Positions 24,854-34,387 are shown, numbered from the stretch's first letter. The stretch is DNA of 64,000 nt from JBBPZA01 sp963728925 (GCA_963728925.1 CAVSMB010000006.1:193881-257880); one strand, 5' to 3'. Numbers and translations are program-made. Notes: a model not told the origin generated them from the sequence alone.

Positions 24854-24967
24854 CGGGCTGGCCAGGGCGATTGGGACGGATGGAAGCAGCTCACCGACCG
24901 GGTCGGTGAGGGTGGCGTCCCATCTTCCGGGTGAGATCGGTGGGCGTAGCTCCGCTGGTTCGTGATG

Positions 24968-25196
24968 CTAGGCGGCGGCCACCTCCTTTGCTTCGGGCGT
25001 GGTCGCCGGGTCGTGCTGGCGGCGTTGGCGTTCGATCTCGGCGACGGTCTTCGGTGTCGTCGTGACGCCGCGCCAGCCGCGGCTTGAGCGTTCGAGCACG
25101 GCCCAGATCAGCGATACGCCGAGGTTTCGCCGGGGAAGCGGCCGATCACTTTGGTGCGGCGTCGGACCTCAACGAAGGTCAGCTCGAGCAGGTTTG
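24968..25196 (-). pseudogene. IS256-family (mutator) transposase, 3' fragment
   Basis: Reading the minus strand gives NLLELTFVEVRRRTKVIGRF, PGETS, a one-base shift, then LIWAVLERSSRGWRGVTTTP and KTVAEIERQRRQHDPATTPE ending at TAG 24968. This is the C-terminal end of an IS256-type transposase. The N-terminal and catalytic parts are missing. It abuts a fragment of a FAD-dependent oxidoreductase gene at about 25196. Confidence 0.7.
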
Positions 25197-25258
25197 GCCG
25201 CGACCAGGCCGTTGGGGGCCGCACCGACGACGACGGCGTCGGCGTCGACCGCTGTCAC
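25197..25258 (-). pseudogene. first 20 codons of a FAD/NAD-dependent oxidoreductase
   Basis: GTG 25258, then TAVDADAVVVGAAPNGLVAA, the dinucleotide-binding strand-turn (VVVGxxPNGLVAA) that opens phytoene dehydrogenase-like oxidoreductases. Immediately after, the sequence switches to IS256 3'-end sequence. The gene has lost everything after its first 60 bp. Confidence 0.55.
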
Positions 25259-25404
25259 GCGCGTCCCCCCGGCGGCCTCGCCGCCCACACGTCGGTCGGC
25301 TGCGTGGTCAGCCGGCTGACCGGACCACAGGGCGCGAGGTTCGTCGGCGGGCTTTACGGGCATGCTCACCGCGCTTCGTATGTTCTCGGCGGGAGGTGGC
25401 AGGG

Positions 25405-26238
25405 ATGTTGAAAGGCAAACTGGTACGGCGAGGGATTGTGCCTGTAGCGGTCGTCGGCGCGATGGCTGTCGGTGCGCAGGGCGCAGCGGCGAAGATCACG
25501 GCGACGCCGGACCTCGCGGCCGTCTCGCGAACCGCTGCGGACAGGCTGGCCCGGTCGATAGTGGTCGACCCGAAGATCCTGCGCGGCGCGTCGTTCTCGG
25601 TGCTGCCTCCCGGTGGGCGCCCGACGGCGATCTCGACAACGCCCCTCGCAGGCTTCCCGATCGCCGGCAACGACTTCGCGATCATGACGACCGGCGACGC
25701 GACGATCGCCGAGAACAAGAACACGGCGCCCGACAGCGGGACGATGGTCAACGGGCCCTTCCTGCGCGGTGCGCGCGACGTGACGATCCTGCGCATCGCC
25801 TTCAAGACGCCGGCCGACGCCAACTGCCTGTCGATCCGCTTCCGCTTTCTCTCCGAGGAGTTCCCCGAGTTCAAGAACTCGGAGTTCAACGACGGCTTCA
25901 TGGCCGAGCTCGACAAGTCCACGTGGAGGGCGTCCAGCAACACCAATCCTGCGATCGTGTCGCCACGCAACTTCGCCTTCGGCTCCAACGGCAGGCGGAT
26001 CAGCGTGAACAAGACCGACGCATCCAGCGTCAAGGCCAAGCGGGCGAAGGGCACAACCTACGACGGCGCGACGCGGCTCCTGCGGGCCTCGACACCGGTG
26101 GGGAGCGGGAACCACAGGCTCTACCTGTCGATCTTCGACCAGGGCGACCGCATCTATGACTCCGCCGTGTTCCTCGACCGCATGACGGTCGACCGCCGCT
26201 CGTCGTGCAAGGCGGGAACGGTTCCCGAAGCCGGGTAG
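25405..26238 (+). CDS. secreted choice-of-anchor L domain protein
   Basis: ATG 25405 lies behind GGGAGGTGGCAGGG; the upstream in-frame extension from 25084 is random. It encodes 277 residues with a signal peptide (KGKLVRRGIVPVAVVGAMAV to GAQGAAA). The central part has NDFAIMTTGDATIAENKNTA, LRIAFKTPADANCLSIRFRF and LSEEFPEFKNSEFNDGFMAE, the characteristic choice-of-anchor L pattern of surface or secreted proteins. Two cysteines (in NCLS and SSCK) could form a disulfide. It has a hairpin terminator directly after the stop and appears monocistronic. Ligand unknown. It marks the start of the intact half of the window. Confidence 0.8.
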   Translation: MLKGKLVRRGIVPVAVVGAMAVGAQGAAAKITATPDLAAVSRTAADRLARSIVVDPKILRGASFSVLPPGGRPTAISTTPLAGFPIAGNDFAIMTTGDATIAENKNTAPDSGTMVNGPFLRGARDVTILRIAFKTPADANCLSIRFRFLSEEFPEFKNSEFNDGFMAELDKSTWRASSNTNPAIVSPRNFAFGSNGRRISVNKTDASSVKAKRAKGTTYDGATRLLRASTPVGSGNHRLYLSIFDQGDRIYDSAVFLDRMTVDRRSSCKAGTVPEAG

Positions 26239-26264
26239 CCCACGGGGCGAAGCGCCTCGCGGGC
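26238..26264 (+). terminator. hairpin directly after the choice-of-anchor L gene
   Basis: GCCCACGGGGCG (26238-26249) pairs with CGCCTCGCGGGC (26253-26264) with one G-U and one mismatch. It begins at the last base of the stop codon. Likely terminator without a T-run. Confidence 0.55.
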
Positions 26265-26399
26265 GATAGAACGAGGGGGCGGTGACCACGCCATCCGGCC
26301 GCCCTCCTCGTCCGCCCGCCCGCGAGCTCGGGCGTCGCCGCCGTCGGCGCGCGGCGCCCGTCCGCTGAGCCCCGGCATCAGGAGCAGCAGGACGCCAGG

Positions 26400-28589
26400 A
26401 TGAACCCCGCCGCGAAGTGGGCTCGGCTCGTCGTCCGCCTGCGCTTCGCGATCGTGGCCGGCTGGATCGTCGGGGCGGCGGTGGTGACGGTCACGCTGCC
26501 GGACATCCGCCAGGCCCAGGTCGGCGCGCTCGGCGACCTCGTCCCCCACGACGCCGCGGCGATCCAGGCTGAGCGACGCTCCAACGAGCTGTTCGGCTTC
26601 CCGCTGCTGAGCCGAACGCTGGTCGTCGAGCGCCGACCGGGCGGGCTGGGAGCGGTGCGCCAGGCGCAGGCGGTCCGGCGCGCGGTAGCGCTCGACCGCC
26701 ACCGCTATCCCGGGCTGCGCTCGGTGGGCGGGGCGCTCGTCGTCAGCAACGTGCTGGGAGCCGTGCCCTTCTCCCGCGAGCGCTCGACGACGGTGCTCAC
26801 GTCGCTGTTCTTCAACCCTGATATCGGCCAGATCGGCCGGACGGGGCTCGCCAGGCGGTTCGTCGCCCGTCATGTCGAACCGCTGCCCGGCGGGTTCGTC
26901 GGAATCACCGGGGCGATCCCGGCCCGCTACGAGCAGGCGCGCACTATCCGCGCCCATCTGGGCCTGGTGGAGATCCTCACCGTGGTCGTCGTGCTCGTCG
27001 CCGTCGGGCTCTACTTCCGCGCGCTCGCAGCGCCGCTGGTCAACCTCCTCACGATCGCCGTCGCGTATCTCGTCTCCATCCGCCTCATGGCCTGGATCGG
27101 GGAGCGCGTTGGCTTCTCGGTGCCCAGCGAGGTCCAGCCCGTCGTCGTGGCGCTGCTCTTCGGGGTGATCACCGACTACACGATCTTCTTCTGCTCGCGC
27201 TTCCGGGCCCGCCTCGCCGACGGGCTCGAACCCCGCCAGGCGGCTGAGCGCACTACCGAGGAGATCAGCCCGACCGTGCTCGCCTGCGGTCTGACCGTCA
27301 TCGCCGGCAGCGCCGCCCTCTTCGTCGCGCGGCTCGGATTCCTGCAGGCGTTCGGGCCGGGGATGGCCGTGGCGGTCGCGATCGCGCTCGCCGCCGCGCT
27401 GACGCTCATCCCGGCCGCCCTCGCGCTGCTCGGCGAGGCCCTGCTGTGGCCCAGCCACCCGCGTTCAGGCGGCGCCGCCGGGGGCGCGGCCGGCGCCGCG
27501 CGCGCTCCGCTCCTGCGCCGCGCGCTCGCGCGCACCGTCCGGACGCCGCTGCCGGTCGCCGTCGCCTGCGTCGCCGTGCTGCTCGCCGGCGCGAGCGGCG
27601 TCCTTCGCCTCGATCTCGAGAGCGGCCTGATCCGCGGGCTGCCGTCGAACAGCGAGCCGCGGCGCGCCTACGCGCAGCTCGCGCAGGGCTTCGTTCCCGG
27701 CATCGCCTCGCCGACCGTGCTCGTGGTGGAGGGGCGCGCGGTCACCCGGCGCCGAGCGGCGCTCGCGCGACTGCAGCGCGCGCTCGAAGGGCGTGCCGGC
27801 ATCAGAGCGGTGGTCGGGCCGGGGGCGAACCCCACGCGCGCGTCGTTCGGCGCGGTCCTCTCGAGGACGGGCGACGCCGCCCGTTACGTCGTCGTCCTGC
27901 GCGACGACCCCTTCGGCGCACGCGCGATCCTCACGCTGCAGAGGCTGCGTGCGGCGCTCCCGGGCATGCTCGTGCGAGCCGGTCTCGGGCGCGCGCGCGC
28001 CGGCGTCGCGGGCGACACGGCGCTGTCGCAGGAGACGATCAGCGAATCGGTCAGCGACCTGGGGCGCGTGCTGCCCGCGGTCGTACTCGCTGTCGCCCTG
28101 GTGCTCGCCGTCTTCCTGCGCAGCCTGGTGGCGCCGCTGTACCTCGTGGGCGCGTCGCTGCTGGCGCCGGCCAGCGCCCTGGGCATCGCCTCCTACGCGT
28201 TCGGCGGCGAGCTCACCTACTTCGTGCCGATCGCGGCGTCGGTGCTGCTCGTCGCCCTCGGCTCGGACTACAACGTGTTCCTGGCAGGGCGGATCTGGGC
28301 CCAGGCTGCGACGCGACCGCTTCCTGACGCGGTTGTGGACGCCGGCGCGAGGGCGGCGCGGGCGATCTCGGCCGCCGGCCTGGTGCTCGCGGCGTCCTTC
28401 GCGCTTCTTGCCCTCGTGCCGCTGCGCCCATTCCGCGAGCTCGCCTTCGTGATGGCCGTCGGGCTCCTCCTCGACGCCTTCGTGGTGCGCACGCTGCTCG
28501 TCCCGGCCCTGATGGTGCTCGTCGGGCGGCGGAGCGGCTGGCCGGGGCGCGGGCTCGCCCGGGCGTCCGCGGAGGAGGCGGCGGGGTGA
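26400..28589 (+). CDS. MMPL/RND-family transporter
   Basis: A 729-residue membrane protein from ATG 26400, with AGGAGCAGCAGG upstream. The first helix (FAIVAGWIVGAAVVTVTL) is followed by a soluble loop (to about residue 185), five helices (LGLVEILTVVVVLVAVGLYF onward), a second loop (residues about 400-545), and six more helices, giving two MMPL halves. Both halves carry the proton-relay DY pair: GVITDYTIFF and ALGSDYNVFL. Relatives move lipids or other hydrophobic compounds across the membrane using the proton gradient. No TetR-type regulator or lipid gene is adjacent, so the substrate is unknown. Length fits the shorter non-MmpL3 members of the family. Confidence 0.85.
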   Translation: MNPAAKWARLVVRLRFAIVAGWIVGAAVVTVTLPDIRQAQVGALGDLVPHDAAAIQAERRSNELFGFPLLSRTLVVERRPGGLGAVRQAQAVRRAVALDRHRYPGLRSVGGALVVSNVLGAVPFSRERSTTVLTSLFFNPDIGQIGRTGLARRFVARHVEPLPGGFVGITGAIPARYEQARTIRAHLGLVEILTVVVVLVAVGLYFRALAAPLVNLLTIAVAYLVSIRLMAWIGERVGFSVPSEVQPVVVALLFGVITDYTIFFCSRFRARLADGLEPRQAAERTTEEISPTVLACGLTVIAGSAALFVARLGFLQAFGPGMAVAVAIALAAALTLIPAALALLGEALLWPSHPRSGGAAGGAAGAARAPLLRRALARTVRTPLPVAVACVAVLLAGASGVLRLDLESGLIRGLPSNSEPRRAYAQLAQGFVPGIASPTVLVVEGRAVTRRRAALARLQRALEGRAGIRAVVGPGANPTRASFGAVLSRTGDAARYVVVLRDDPFGARAILTLQRLRAALPGMLVRAGLGRARAGVAGDTALSQETISESVSDLGRVLPAVVLAVALVLAVFLRSLVAPLYLVGASLLAPASALGIASYAFGGELTYFVPIAASVLLVALGSDYNVFLAGRIWAQAATRPLPDAVVDAGARAARAISAAGLVLAASFALLALVPLRPFRELAFVMAVGLLLDAFVVRTLLVPALMVLVGRRSGWPGRGLARASAEEAAG

Positions 28590-28599
28590 CGATCGCGAC

Positions 28600-29030
28600 T
28601 CAGCCCTCTGGCGATCGCGGCTCGCGGGCGAGCGCAAGCTCCAGCGCGGCGAACAGCAGGTAGAGCGCCGTCGCGGCGAACGACGCGAGCCCCCAGGCGA
28701 GCGCGCCGCGGATCTGCGCGAGGAGCGCCACCGCGCCGAGCGCTGCGCCGAGCGAGAGGACGTGCAGGGCGCCGGCGCGGACGTTCCGTGCCGTGGAAGC
28801 CGAGACCGGTCGGAGTCCTCTCGCTCCGCGCCTGGCACCGCGCCGACCAGCGTGTAGCCCACCACCGCGCCGGCGGCGAAGAGCATGATGTCGCCGACCG
28901 CCGGAGTGCCGTGTGAGTGGATCATCAGCGCGCCTGAGCTCCACACCGCGATCGTGTAACCGTAGGGCGAGGACGCGCTCGCCACGATCTGGCGCAGCGC
29001 GGCCGCCAACTGCAGCGGTGCGCGCCTCAT
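28600..29030 (-). pseudogene. four-helix membrane protein, frameshifted
   Basis: ATG 29030 opens MRRAPLQLAAALRQIVASAS, SPYGYTIAVWSSGALMIHSH and GTPAVGDIMLFAAGAVVGYT. A frame switch near 28800-28840 leads to ALHVLSLGAALGAVALLAQI and LAWGLASFAATALYLLFAAL in the downstream frame, ending at 28600. The protein belongs to the same family as the intact gene at 42902-43390 (AFGFSITITGSFGALQTQVG...). Function unknown. The single shift could be an error or real decay. It converges on the MMPL gene with 10 bp between stops. Confidence 0.65.
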
Positions 29031-29308
29031 CTCGCTGCGACGGGAGCTGCGGCTCGGCGCATGGCGGGCGGGGTACCCGGCGGCTGGATCGTCGGCGTGC
29101 GGCGGTGTCCGCGGGCGGACGTGCCGTCGCGCGGCCGCCGTCGCTGGGTAGGACCGCCGGGAGCTTCCTCTCGGGTCGACGGGGCCGGCGTCCGGCCCGT
29201 CGGCCGTGCGCCCCGAGAGCGGTCTGTCACCAGACAATCCCGGATGGCTTCGACACGGACCGGGTACAGCCACGGCGTCCGCACGCCGCTGCCCTCAGGA
29301 GACCTCCC

Positions 29309-31093
29309 ATGGCCCAGAACGTCGCCCAGTTCATGCTTCAGCGTCTGTCCGATTGGGGCGTCCGGCGGATCTACGGCTATCCGGGCGACGGCATCAACGG
29401 CCTGCTGGGAGCGTTTCACGAGTTCGAGGGCGAGCTCGAGTTCACCCAGACGCGTCACGAGGAGATCGCCTCCTTCGCTGCGTGCGCCCACGCGAAGTTC
29501 ACCGGCGAGGTCGGCGTCTGCATGTGCACCTCGGGGCCGGGCGCCATCCACCTGCTCAACGGCCTCTACGACGCCAAGCTCGACAAGCAGCCGGTGGTGG
29601 CGATCGTCGGGCAGCAGAAGCGGATGTCGCTGGGCAGCGACTACCAGCAGGAGATCGACCTCAACACGCTCTTCAAGGACGTGGCCTCCGAGTACGTCCA
29701 GACGTGCATGGTGCCCCAACAGGCGGCGCACCTCATCGACCGCGCGATGCGCATCGCCAAGGCGACGCGCTCGGTCACCTGCGTGATCGTGCCCGCCGAC
29801 GTCCAGGAGGCCTCCTACGAGGAGCCGCCGCGCCAGCACGGCGCGGTGTTCTCGTCGGAGGCCTCGCTCAGCGAGGTCGAGGTCGCCCCGGGGCTCGAGG
29901 CGCTGCGGCGCGCGGCCGAGATCCTCAACGCCGGCGAGCGGCCGGCGATCCTCATCGGCCAGGGCGCCAAGGGCGCGGTGCAGGAGGTCGAGCAGGTCGC
30001 CGAGCTGCTCGGGGCCGGGGTGGCCAAGGCCCTCAACGGCCGCGCGGTGCTGCCCGACGACCTGCCCTACGTGACGGGGTCGATCGGGCTGCTGGGGACC
30101 AAGCCCTCAAACGACATGATCGAGGGTTGCGACACCTTCCTGATGATCGGCTCGAGCTTCCCCTACTCGGAGTGGCTGCCCGAGCCGGGTCAGGCGCGCG
30201 GGGTGCAGATCGACATCGACGGGCGCCTGATCGGCATGCGCTACCCGATGGAGGTCAACCTCGTCGGCGATGCGGGCCAGACGCTGCGTGCGCTCATCCC
30301 GCTGCTCGAGCGCAAGGAGGACCGCTCCTGGCGCGAGGAGATCGAGGCCGGCGTCGCCCGCTGGTGGCGGATCCTCGACGAGCGCGCGCACCAGGACGCC
30401 GACCCGCTCAACCCCCAGCGGGTGTTCCACGAGCTGAGCGAGCGGCTCCCCGATCGCTGCATCCTGACCGCCGACTCCGGCTCGGCGACCAACTGGTGGG
30501 CGCGCCACCTGCGCATGCGCCGCGGCATGGACGCCGCGCTATCGGGGACGCTGGCGACGATGTGCCCGGCCCTGCCCTACGCCCTGGCCGCGAAGTTCGC
30601 GCATCCCGACCGGCCGGTGGTCGCCGTCATGGGCGACGGCGCCTTCCAGATGCTCGGCGTCAACGCGCTGATCGACATCGCGCGCTACTGGCCACGGTGG
30701 TCGAACGCCCAGTTGGTGGTATGCGTTCTGCACAACGACGACCTCAACCAGGTGACCTGGGAGCAGCGCGTGATGTCGGGCGACCCCAAGCTCGAGGCCT
30801 CCCAGGTGCTGCCCGACTTCCCCTACGCGCGCTACGCCGAGCTGCTCGGGCTCGAGGGAGTGCGCGTCGACGCTCCCGACGATGTGGGCGCCGCCTGGGA
30901 TCGGGCGCTCGGCGCCGGGCGACCGGCGCTGCTGGAGGCGATCACCGACCCCGAGGTCCCGCCCATGCCGCCGCACATCCGCTTCGAGCAGGCGAGCAAG
31001 ATCTCGCAGGCGCTCGCCCACGGGGACCCGGGCACCAAGCAGATCGTCAAGGAGTCGGTCAAGGGCAAGCTGGCGGAGTTCCTCACCCGATGA
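29309..31093 (+). CDS. poxB: thiamine-diphosphate-dependent pyruvate oxidase/dehydrogenase-like enzyme
   Basis: ATG 29309, 594 residues. It has the N-terminal PYR domain (IYGYPGDGINGLLG, catalytic-type glutamate at 51-52 in TRHEE, then MCTSGPGAIHLLNGLYDAKL), a central FAD/nucleotide-like domain, and a C-terminal TPP domain with MGDGAFQM near 441 and the N of HNDDLNQVTWEQR about 30 residues later. This is the acetolactate synthase/PoxB superfamily, and the sequence is closest to PoxB-like pyruvate:quinone oxidoreductases, which turn pyruvate to acetate plus CO2. It overlaps the next gene by 4 bp (ATGA), so the two are cotranslated. The symbol is tentative; a phosphonopyruvate or other 2-oxoacid enzyme is possible. 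Confidence 0.75.
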   Translation: MAQNVAQFMLQRLSDWGVRRIYGYPGDGINGLLGAFHEFEGELEFTQTRHEEIASFAACAHAKFTGEVGVCMCTSGPGAIHLLNGLYDAKLDKQPVVAIVGQQKRMSLGSDYQQEIDLNTLFKDVASEYVQTCMVPQQAAHLIDRAMRIAKATRSVTCVIVPADVQEASYEEPPRQHGAVFSSEASLSEVEVAPGLEALRRAAEILNAGERPAILIGQGAKGAVQEVEQVAELLGAGVAKALNGRAVLPDDLPYVTGSIGLLGTKPSNDMIEGCDTFLMIGSSFPYSEWLPEPGQARGVQIDIDGRLIGMRYPMEVNLVGDAGQTLRALIPLLERKEDRSWREEIEAGVARWWRILDERAHQDADPLNPQRVFHELSERLPDRCILTADSGSATNWWARHLRMRRGMDAALSGTLATMCPALPYALAAKFAHPDRPVVAVMGDGAFQMLGVNALIDIARYWPRWSNAQLVVCVLHNDDLNQVTWEQRVMSGDPKLEASQVLPDFPYARYAELLGLEGVRVDAPDDVGAAWDRALGAGRPALLEAITDPEVPPMPPHIRFEQASKISQALAHGDPGTKQIVKESVKGKLAEFLTR

Positions 31094-34000
31094 CGACGAC
31101 GATCCCCGTTCGCGTCAGCGTCCCGGGTCAGGGCGGCGTCACCCAGCCGATCGAGGTCGACGTCGGCCATCTCAAGCGGCGCCTCGAGGAGACGGTCTCG
31201 GGCGAGGTGCGCTTCGACGCCGGGACGAAGGCGCTCTACGCCACCGACGCCTCGAACTTCCGCCAGGTGCCGATCGGCGTGGTCATCCCCAAGACGGTGG
31301 ACGACGTCGTGGCCACCCACCGCGCCTGTCACCAGTTCGGCGCGCCGATCCTCGGTCGCGGTTGCGGCACGAGCCTCTCGGGCGAGACGATCAACTACGC
31401 GGTCGTCCTGGACTTCTCCAAGTACCTGCACCGCATCGAGGAGCCCGACGGCGAGGCCGGGACCGTGGTCTGCCAGCCCGGGGCGATCAACGAGCACGTC
31501 AACGAGAAGACCGGCCCGGCGATCGCCATGGTCTTCGGGCCCGATCCCTCCACGCACGCCTACTGCACGATCGGCGGCAACATCGGCAACAACTCGTGCG
31601 GCGTGCACTCGGTGCAGTCCCAGCTCTACGGCCCGGGCCCCCGCACCTCGGACAACGTCGCTGAGCTCGAGGTGATCACCTACGACGGCGAGCGCTTCAC
31701 CGTCGGCGTGGACGAGGAGGACCATCTCGACGAGATCATCGCCGCGGGCGGGCGCAAGGGCGAGATCTACGCCGCGCTGCGCGAGCTGCGCGACCGCTAC
31801 GGGGACGAGATCCGGCGCGTCTACCGGCCGGCCAGCGAGCTTCCCCGCCGGGTCTCGGGCTACAACCTCGACGAGCTGCTCCCCGAGCGCGGCTTCAACG
31901 TCGCTCGCGCGCTGTGCGGCACGGAGGGCACCTGCGTCAACGTCGTCAGCGCCCGGCTGCTGCTCACACCCGCGCTCCTTCACCGAGCGCTCGTCATCAT
32001 CGAGTACGACGACCTGGTGGAGGCGTGCGACGAGGTCTCCGACCTCATCGAGCGGTGGCGGCCGATCGGGCTGGAGGGCCTGGACAAGCGGCTGATCGAG
32101 AACGAGATGCACCTCGGGCTGCACGCCGACGAGGTCGAGGAGCTGCCCAGGGTGGGCGGCGCGGCGTGGCTGCTGGTGCAGCTCGGCGGGGAGGATCCCG
32201 AGGCGACCGACCAGCGAGCGAACGAGCTCTGCCGGTGGCTCGAGGACGAGCGGGGCATCGGGCGCGAGCGTGTGAAGATCCTCGCCTCCGACCAGGACGG
32301 CGGCCACAGCTCGGACATCTGGAAGGTTCGCGAGGGCGGGCTGGGCGCGACGGCCTTCCCGCCGGACGGGTCCGGTGACCACTGGCCCGGCTGGGAGGAC
32401 TCGGCCGTCCCGCCCGAGCGTATCGGCCCCTACGTGCGCGACCTGCGCGCGCTCTATGAGAAGTACGGCTACAAGGGCGCGATCTACGGCCACTTCGGCC
32501 AGGGCTGCATCCACTCGCGCATCAACTTCGACCTGCGCAGCGCGAAGGGCCTCGCCACCTACCGGTCGTTCATGGAGGAGGCCTCGGACCTCGTGGTCTC
32601 CCACGGGGGATCGCTGTCCGGTGAGCACGGCGACGGCCAGCAGCGCGCGGAGCTGCTCGTCAAGCAGTACGGCGCCGAGCTGATCGAGGCGATGCGCGAG
32701 TTCAAGCGCATCTGGGACCCCGACTGGCGCATGAACCCCGGTAAGGTGGTCGACGCCTACCGGTTCGACGAGAACCTCAAGCTGGGCGCCGACTACAACC
32801 CCTGGCGTCCCGACGTCCGCTTCGCCTACAGGGAGGACTCCGGCGACTTCGCGCACGCCACGGTGCGCTGCGTCGGCGTCGGTCGCTGCCGCATCCCGGA
32901 CGCCGAGGAGGTGATGTGCCCGAGCTTCCAGGTCACGCGAGAGGAGCAGCACTCGACCCGCGGGCGAACGCGGCTGCTCTTCGAGATGCTGCATGGCGAG
33001 GTCATCACCGACGGCTGGCAGAGCAAGGAAGTCTTCGAGGCGCTCGACCTGTGCCTGGCCTGCAAGGGCTGTACGAACGACTGCCCGGTCAACGTCGACA
33101 TGCCGACCTACAAGGCCGAGTTCCTGCATCACCACTACCGCTCGCCGAGACGCTGGCGGCCGCGCTACGCCTACGCCTTCGGGCTCATCGACCAGGCGGC
33201 GCGCGTGGCCTCGCTGATGCCCGGGCTCGTGAACTTCGCCACCAGGACGCCGGGAATCTCCAGGCTGCCCAAGCTCGCGGCAGGGCTCGCTCCCGAGCGC
33301 GACATCCCGGCCTTCGCGCCGGTGACCCTGCAGCGGTGGTTCGCGGCGCGCGGCGGGACGCGCAACCCCGACGGCCCGAGGGTCGTGCTGTGGCCGGACA
33401 CGTTCAACAACCACTTCCACACCGACGTCGGCGTCGCGGCCGTCGAGGCGCTCGAGGCCGCCGGCTGGCAGGTCGCGGTGCCCGCGGGCCACGTCTGCTG
33501 CGGGCGGCCGCTCTACGACTACGGCTTCCTCGACCTCGCGCAGCGCTACCTGCAGCGCACGCTCGACGTGCTGCGCGGCGACGTCCGCGCCGGCGTCCCG
33601 GTCGTCGGGATCGAGCCCAGCTGCCTGGCCGTCTTCAAGGACGAGCTGACCAAGATGCTCCCCCACGACGACGACGCGCGGCGCCTGGCCCAGCAGTCCT
33701 TCCACTTCGGCGAGTTCTTCGCCGAGCACGACATCGAGGTGCCCAGGCTCGAGCGCGACGCGCTGCTGTGGGGCCACTGCCATCACAAGGCCACCGGCGG
33801 GATGGCGGGCGAGGAGCAGGTACTGGCGCGCATGGGCGTCGAGGTCGAGCAGGTCACCGGCGGCTGCTGCGGACTGGCCGGCTCGTGGGGCTTTGAAGCC
33901 GGCAAGCACGACCTCTCGCTGCGTGTGGGCGACGAGGCGCTGCTGCCGGCGGTCCGCAACGCCGACGAGAGCACGATCGTCGTGGCCAACGGCTTCTCGT

Positions 34001-34239
34001 GCAAGACGCAGATCGAGCAGGGCGACACCGGCCGCCGCGCGCTGCACCTTGCCCAGGTGATGAAGATGGGCCGCGAGCGGGGCGCGGCGGGCGTCCAGGA
34101 CGGCCCCCCCGAGGCGCCCTACTACGCGGCGCGCCCGTCAGCGCCCGCGGCGCTGCGGGCCCGTCGGGCGATGGCCGCGATCGGTGCGGGCGCCGCGCTG
34201 GCGGCCGGCGCGGTCGCCGTGCGCGCGGCCCGTGCCTGA
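31090..34239 (+). CDS. FAD-linked oxidase fused to Fe-S reductase (D-lactate dehydrogenase/glycolate oxidase type)
   Basis: A 1049-residue protein starting at ATG 31090. Residues about 45-280 form a PCMH FAD-binding domain (ILGRGCGTSLSGETINY, GGNIGNNSCGVHS). About 300-560 is the FAD-oxidase C-domain (YGHFGQGCIHSRINFDLRS, SLSGEHGDGQQRAELL). A [4Fe-4S] region follows with CVGVGRC...MCPS near 595-615 and CLACKGCTNDCP near 655. Two CCG-type domains carry VCCGRPLYD near 802 and GCCGLAGSWG near 925. The C-terminus has a short hydrophobic, basic helix. Such fusions oxidise D-2-hydroxyacids and pass electrons to quinone. Coupled to the PoxB-like gene, it suggests a lactate-to-pyruvate-to-acetate route feeding the membrane chain; the substrate is inferred. 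Confidence 0.85.
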   Translation: MTTTIPVRVSVPGQGGVTQPIEVDVGHLKRRLEETVSGEVRFDAGTKALYATDASNFRQVPIGVVIPKTVDDVVATHRACHQFGAPILGRGCGTSLSGETINYAVVLDFSKYLHRIEEPDGEAGTVVCQPGAINEHVNEKTGPAIAMVFGPDPSTHAYCTIGGNIGNNSCGVHSVQSQLYGPGPRTSDNVAELEVITYDGERFTVGVDEEDHLDEIIAAGGRKGEIYAALRELRDRYGDEIRRVYRPASELPRRVSGYNLDELLPERGFNVARALCGTEGTCVNVVSARLLLTPALLHRALVIIEYDDLVEACDEVSDLIERWRPIGLEGLDKRLIENEMHLGLHADEVEELPRVGGAAWLLVQLGGEDPEATDQRANELCRWLEDERGIGRERVKILASDQDGGHSSDIWKVREGGLGATAFPPDGSGDHWPGWEDSAVPPERIGPYVRDLRALYEKYGYKGAIYGHFGQGCIHSRINFDLRSAKGLATYRSFMEEASDLVVSHGGSLSGEHGDGQQRAELLVKQYGAELIEAMREFKRIWDPDWRMNPGKVVDAYRFDENLKLGADYNPWRPDVRFAYREDSGDFAHATVRCVGVGRCRIPDAEEVMCPSFQVTREEQHSTRGRTRLLFEMLHGEVITDGWQSKEVFEALDLCLACKGCTNDCPVNVDMPTYKAEFLHHHYRSPRRWRPRYAYAFGLIDQAARVASLMPGLVNFATRTPGISRLPKLAAGLAPERDIPAFAPVTLQRWFAARGGTRNPDGPRVVLWPDTFNNHFHTDVGVAAVEALEAAGWQVAVPAGHVCCGRPLYDYGFLDLAQRYLQRTLDVLRGDVRAGVPVVGIEPSCLAVFKDELTKMLPHDDDARRLAQQSFHFGEFFAEHDIEVPRLERDALLWGHCHHKATGGMAGEEQVLARMGVEVEQVTGGCCGLAGSWGFEAGKHDLSLRVGDEALLPAVRNADESTIVVANGFSCKTQIEQGDTGRRALHLAQVMKMGRERGAAGVQDGPPEAPYYAARPSAPAALRARRAMAAIGAGAALAAGAVAVRAARA

Positions 34240-34323
34240 CTCGCCGTGCGCGGCCCGCGCCTGACTCGCCGTGCGCGGCCCGCGCCTGACTCGCCGTGCG
34301 CGGCCCGCGCCTGACTCCCGTGC
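34237..34323. repeat. 25-bp tandem repeat including the stop codon
   Basis: TGACTCGCCGTGCGCGGCCC plus GCGCC repeats at 34237, 34262 and 34287, with a partial fourth copy at 34312. The unit derives from the last codons of the upstream gene (GCCGTGCGCGCGGCCCG), so each copy again carries that stop codon. Slippage or unequal crossing-over is the likely cause. Confidence 0.85.
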
Positions 34324-34387
34324 GCGCCCCGCGCTGTCTGACGGCCGATCCCGCGGTGTACTGACCGGTGGCGGCGCGCGCCGGTGG

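Noticed and set aside
28913..29308. Upstream extension of the PoxB-like gene to 28913
   Set aside because: The added 130 residues are Arg/Pro-rich without structure; the family start matches ATG 29309.
30832..34047. A 1071-codon open frame on the minus strand
   Set aside because: It lies opposite the FAD/Fe-S and PoxB-like genes and has the composition of a mirrored high-GC frame; no motifs. The plus-strand genes have all expected catalytic motifs.
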